This document shows positions 5,393 to 5,443 of a DNA stretch of 5,443 nt, in pieces. A program made the translations under genes and the position numbers. Source of the DNA: CADEFF01 sp964569315 (GTDB taxonomy: Bacteria > Pseudomonadota > Alphaproteobacteria > Dongiales > Dongiaceae); assembly GCA_964569315.1 (NCBI GenBank), contig CAZMUZ010000177.1, positions 1-5,443 of the forward strand. Reading direction: 5' to 3'. Numbering within the stretch: position 1 is the first letter of the stretch; the number at the start of each line of letters is the position of its first letter. Under the pieces are notes generated by a model. That model was not told the DNA's origin and ran no database searches. It saw only the letters and a list, made by a program, of their open reading frames with translations.

Positions 5393-5443
5393 CTACTCGA
5401 TGATGGAGGCGACGACGCCGGCGCCGACGGTGCGGCCGCCTTC
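5393..5443 (-). CDS. tuf: Elongation factor Tu, C-terminal end (runs off right edge)
   Basis: Only the last 16 codons and the TAG stop are in the window. They read EGGRTVGAGVVASIIE, the near-invariant C-terminus of bacterial EF-Tu (domain III). EF-Tu delivers aminoacyl-tRNA to the ribosome as a GTP complex. Its place upstream of tRNA-Trp and secE is as expected for this cluster. Alphaproteobacteria often carry a second tuf copy in the rpsL-fusA operon; which copy number applies here cannot be told. Confidence 0.95.
   Translation of the reverse strand, partial: EGGRTVGAGVVASIIE

Overview
This window is the classic bacterial elongation/transcription ribosomal-protein cluster, read entirely on the minus strand. 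In transcription order (right to left) it holds the last codons of tuf (EF-Tu), tRNA-Trp(CCA), secE, nusG, rplK (L11), rplA (L1), rplJ (L10), rplL (L7/L12) and the first 551 codons of rpoB. The DNA is GC-rich (by eye about two thirds G+C). The order tuf-trnW-secE-nusG-rplKAJL-rpoB and the protein sequences point to an alphaproteobacterium. The L10 N-terminus (MDRSQK...) and the RpoB start MTNPFTGRKRIRK resemble Rhodospirillales-type sequences as I remember them, so the order-level placement is tentative. No mobile element, CRISPR array, phage gene or sign of horizontal transfer is visible.

Right end (5443-5204): the EF-Tu C-terminus, a 61-nt spacer with a 7-bp hairpin, a complete cloverleaf tRNA-Trp with encoded CCA, then secE. 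Middle (5203-3214): secE and nusG are 2 nt apart, nusG and rplK are 128 nt apart with a small hairpin between them, and rplK and rplA are 3 nt apart. Left half: rplA ends in a strong hairpin. It is followed by 369 nt with no credible protein gene but much potential RNA structure, the presumed leader through which L10(L12)n controls rplJ-rplL. rplJ and rplL are 52 nt apart. rplL is separated from rpoB by 238 nt holding a 15-bp UNCG-capped hairpin, where E. coli has its rplL-rpoB attenuator and RNase III site.

The genes serve linked roles. EF-Tu and tRNA-Trp work in decoding. L11, L10 and L7/L12 form the ribosomal stalk that recruits EF-Tu and other GTPases. L1 forms the opposite stalk. NusG couples RNA polymerase (RpoB) to the ribosome, and SecE is part of the membrane translocon. 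The protein-coding content is ordinary. The parts worth a second look are the non-coding ones: the rplA-rplJ leader, with several GNRA-capped hairpins whose G-U pairs only work in the minus-strand transcript and a possible pair of mutually exclusive stems, and the rplL-rpoB spacer.
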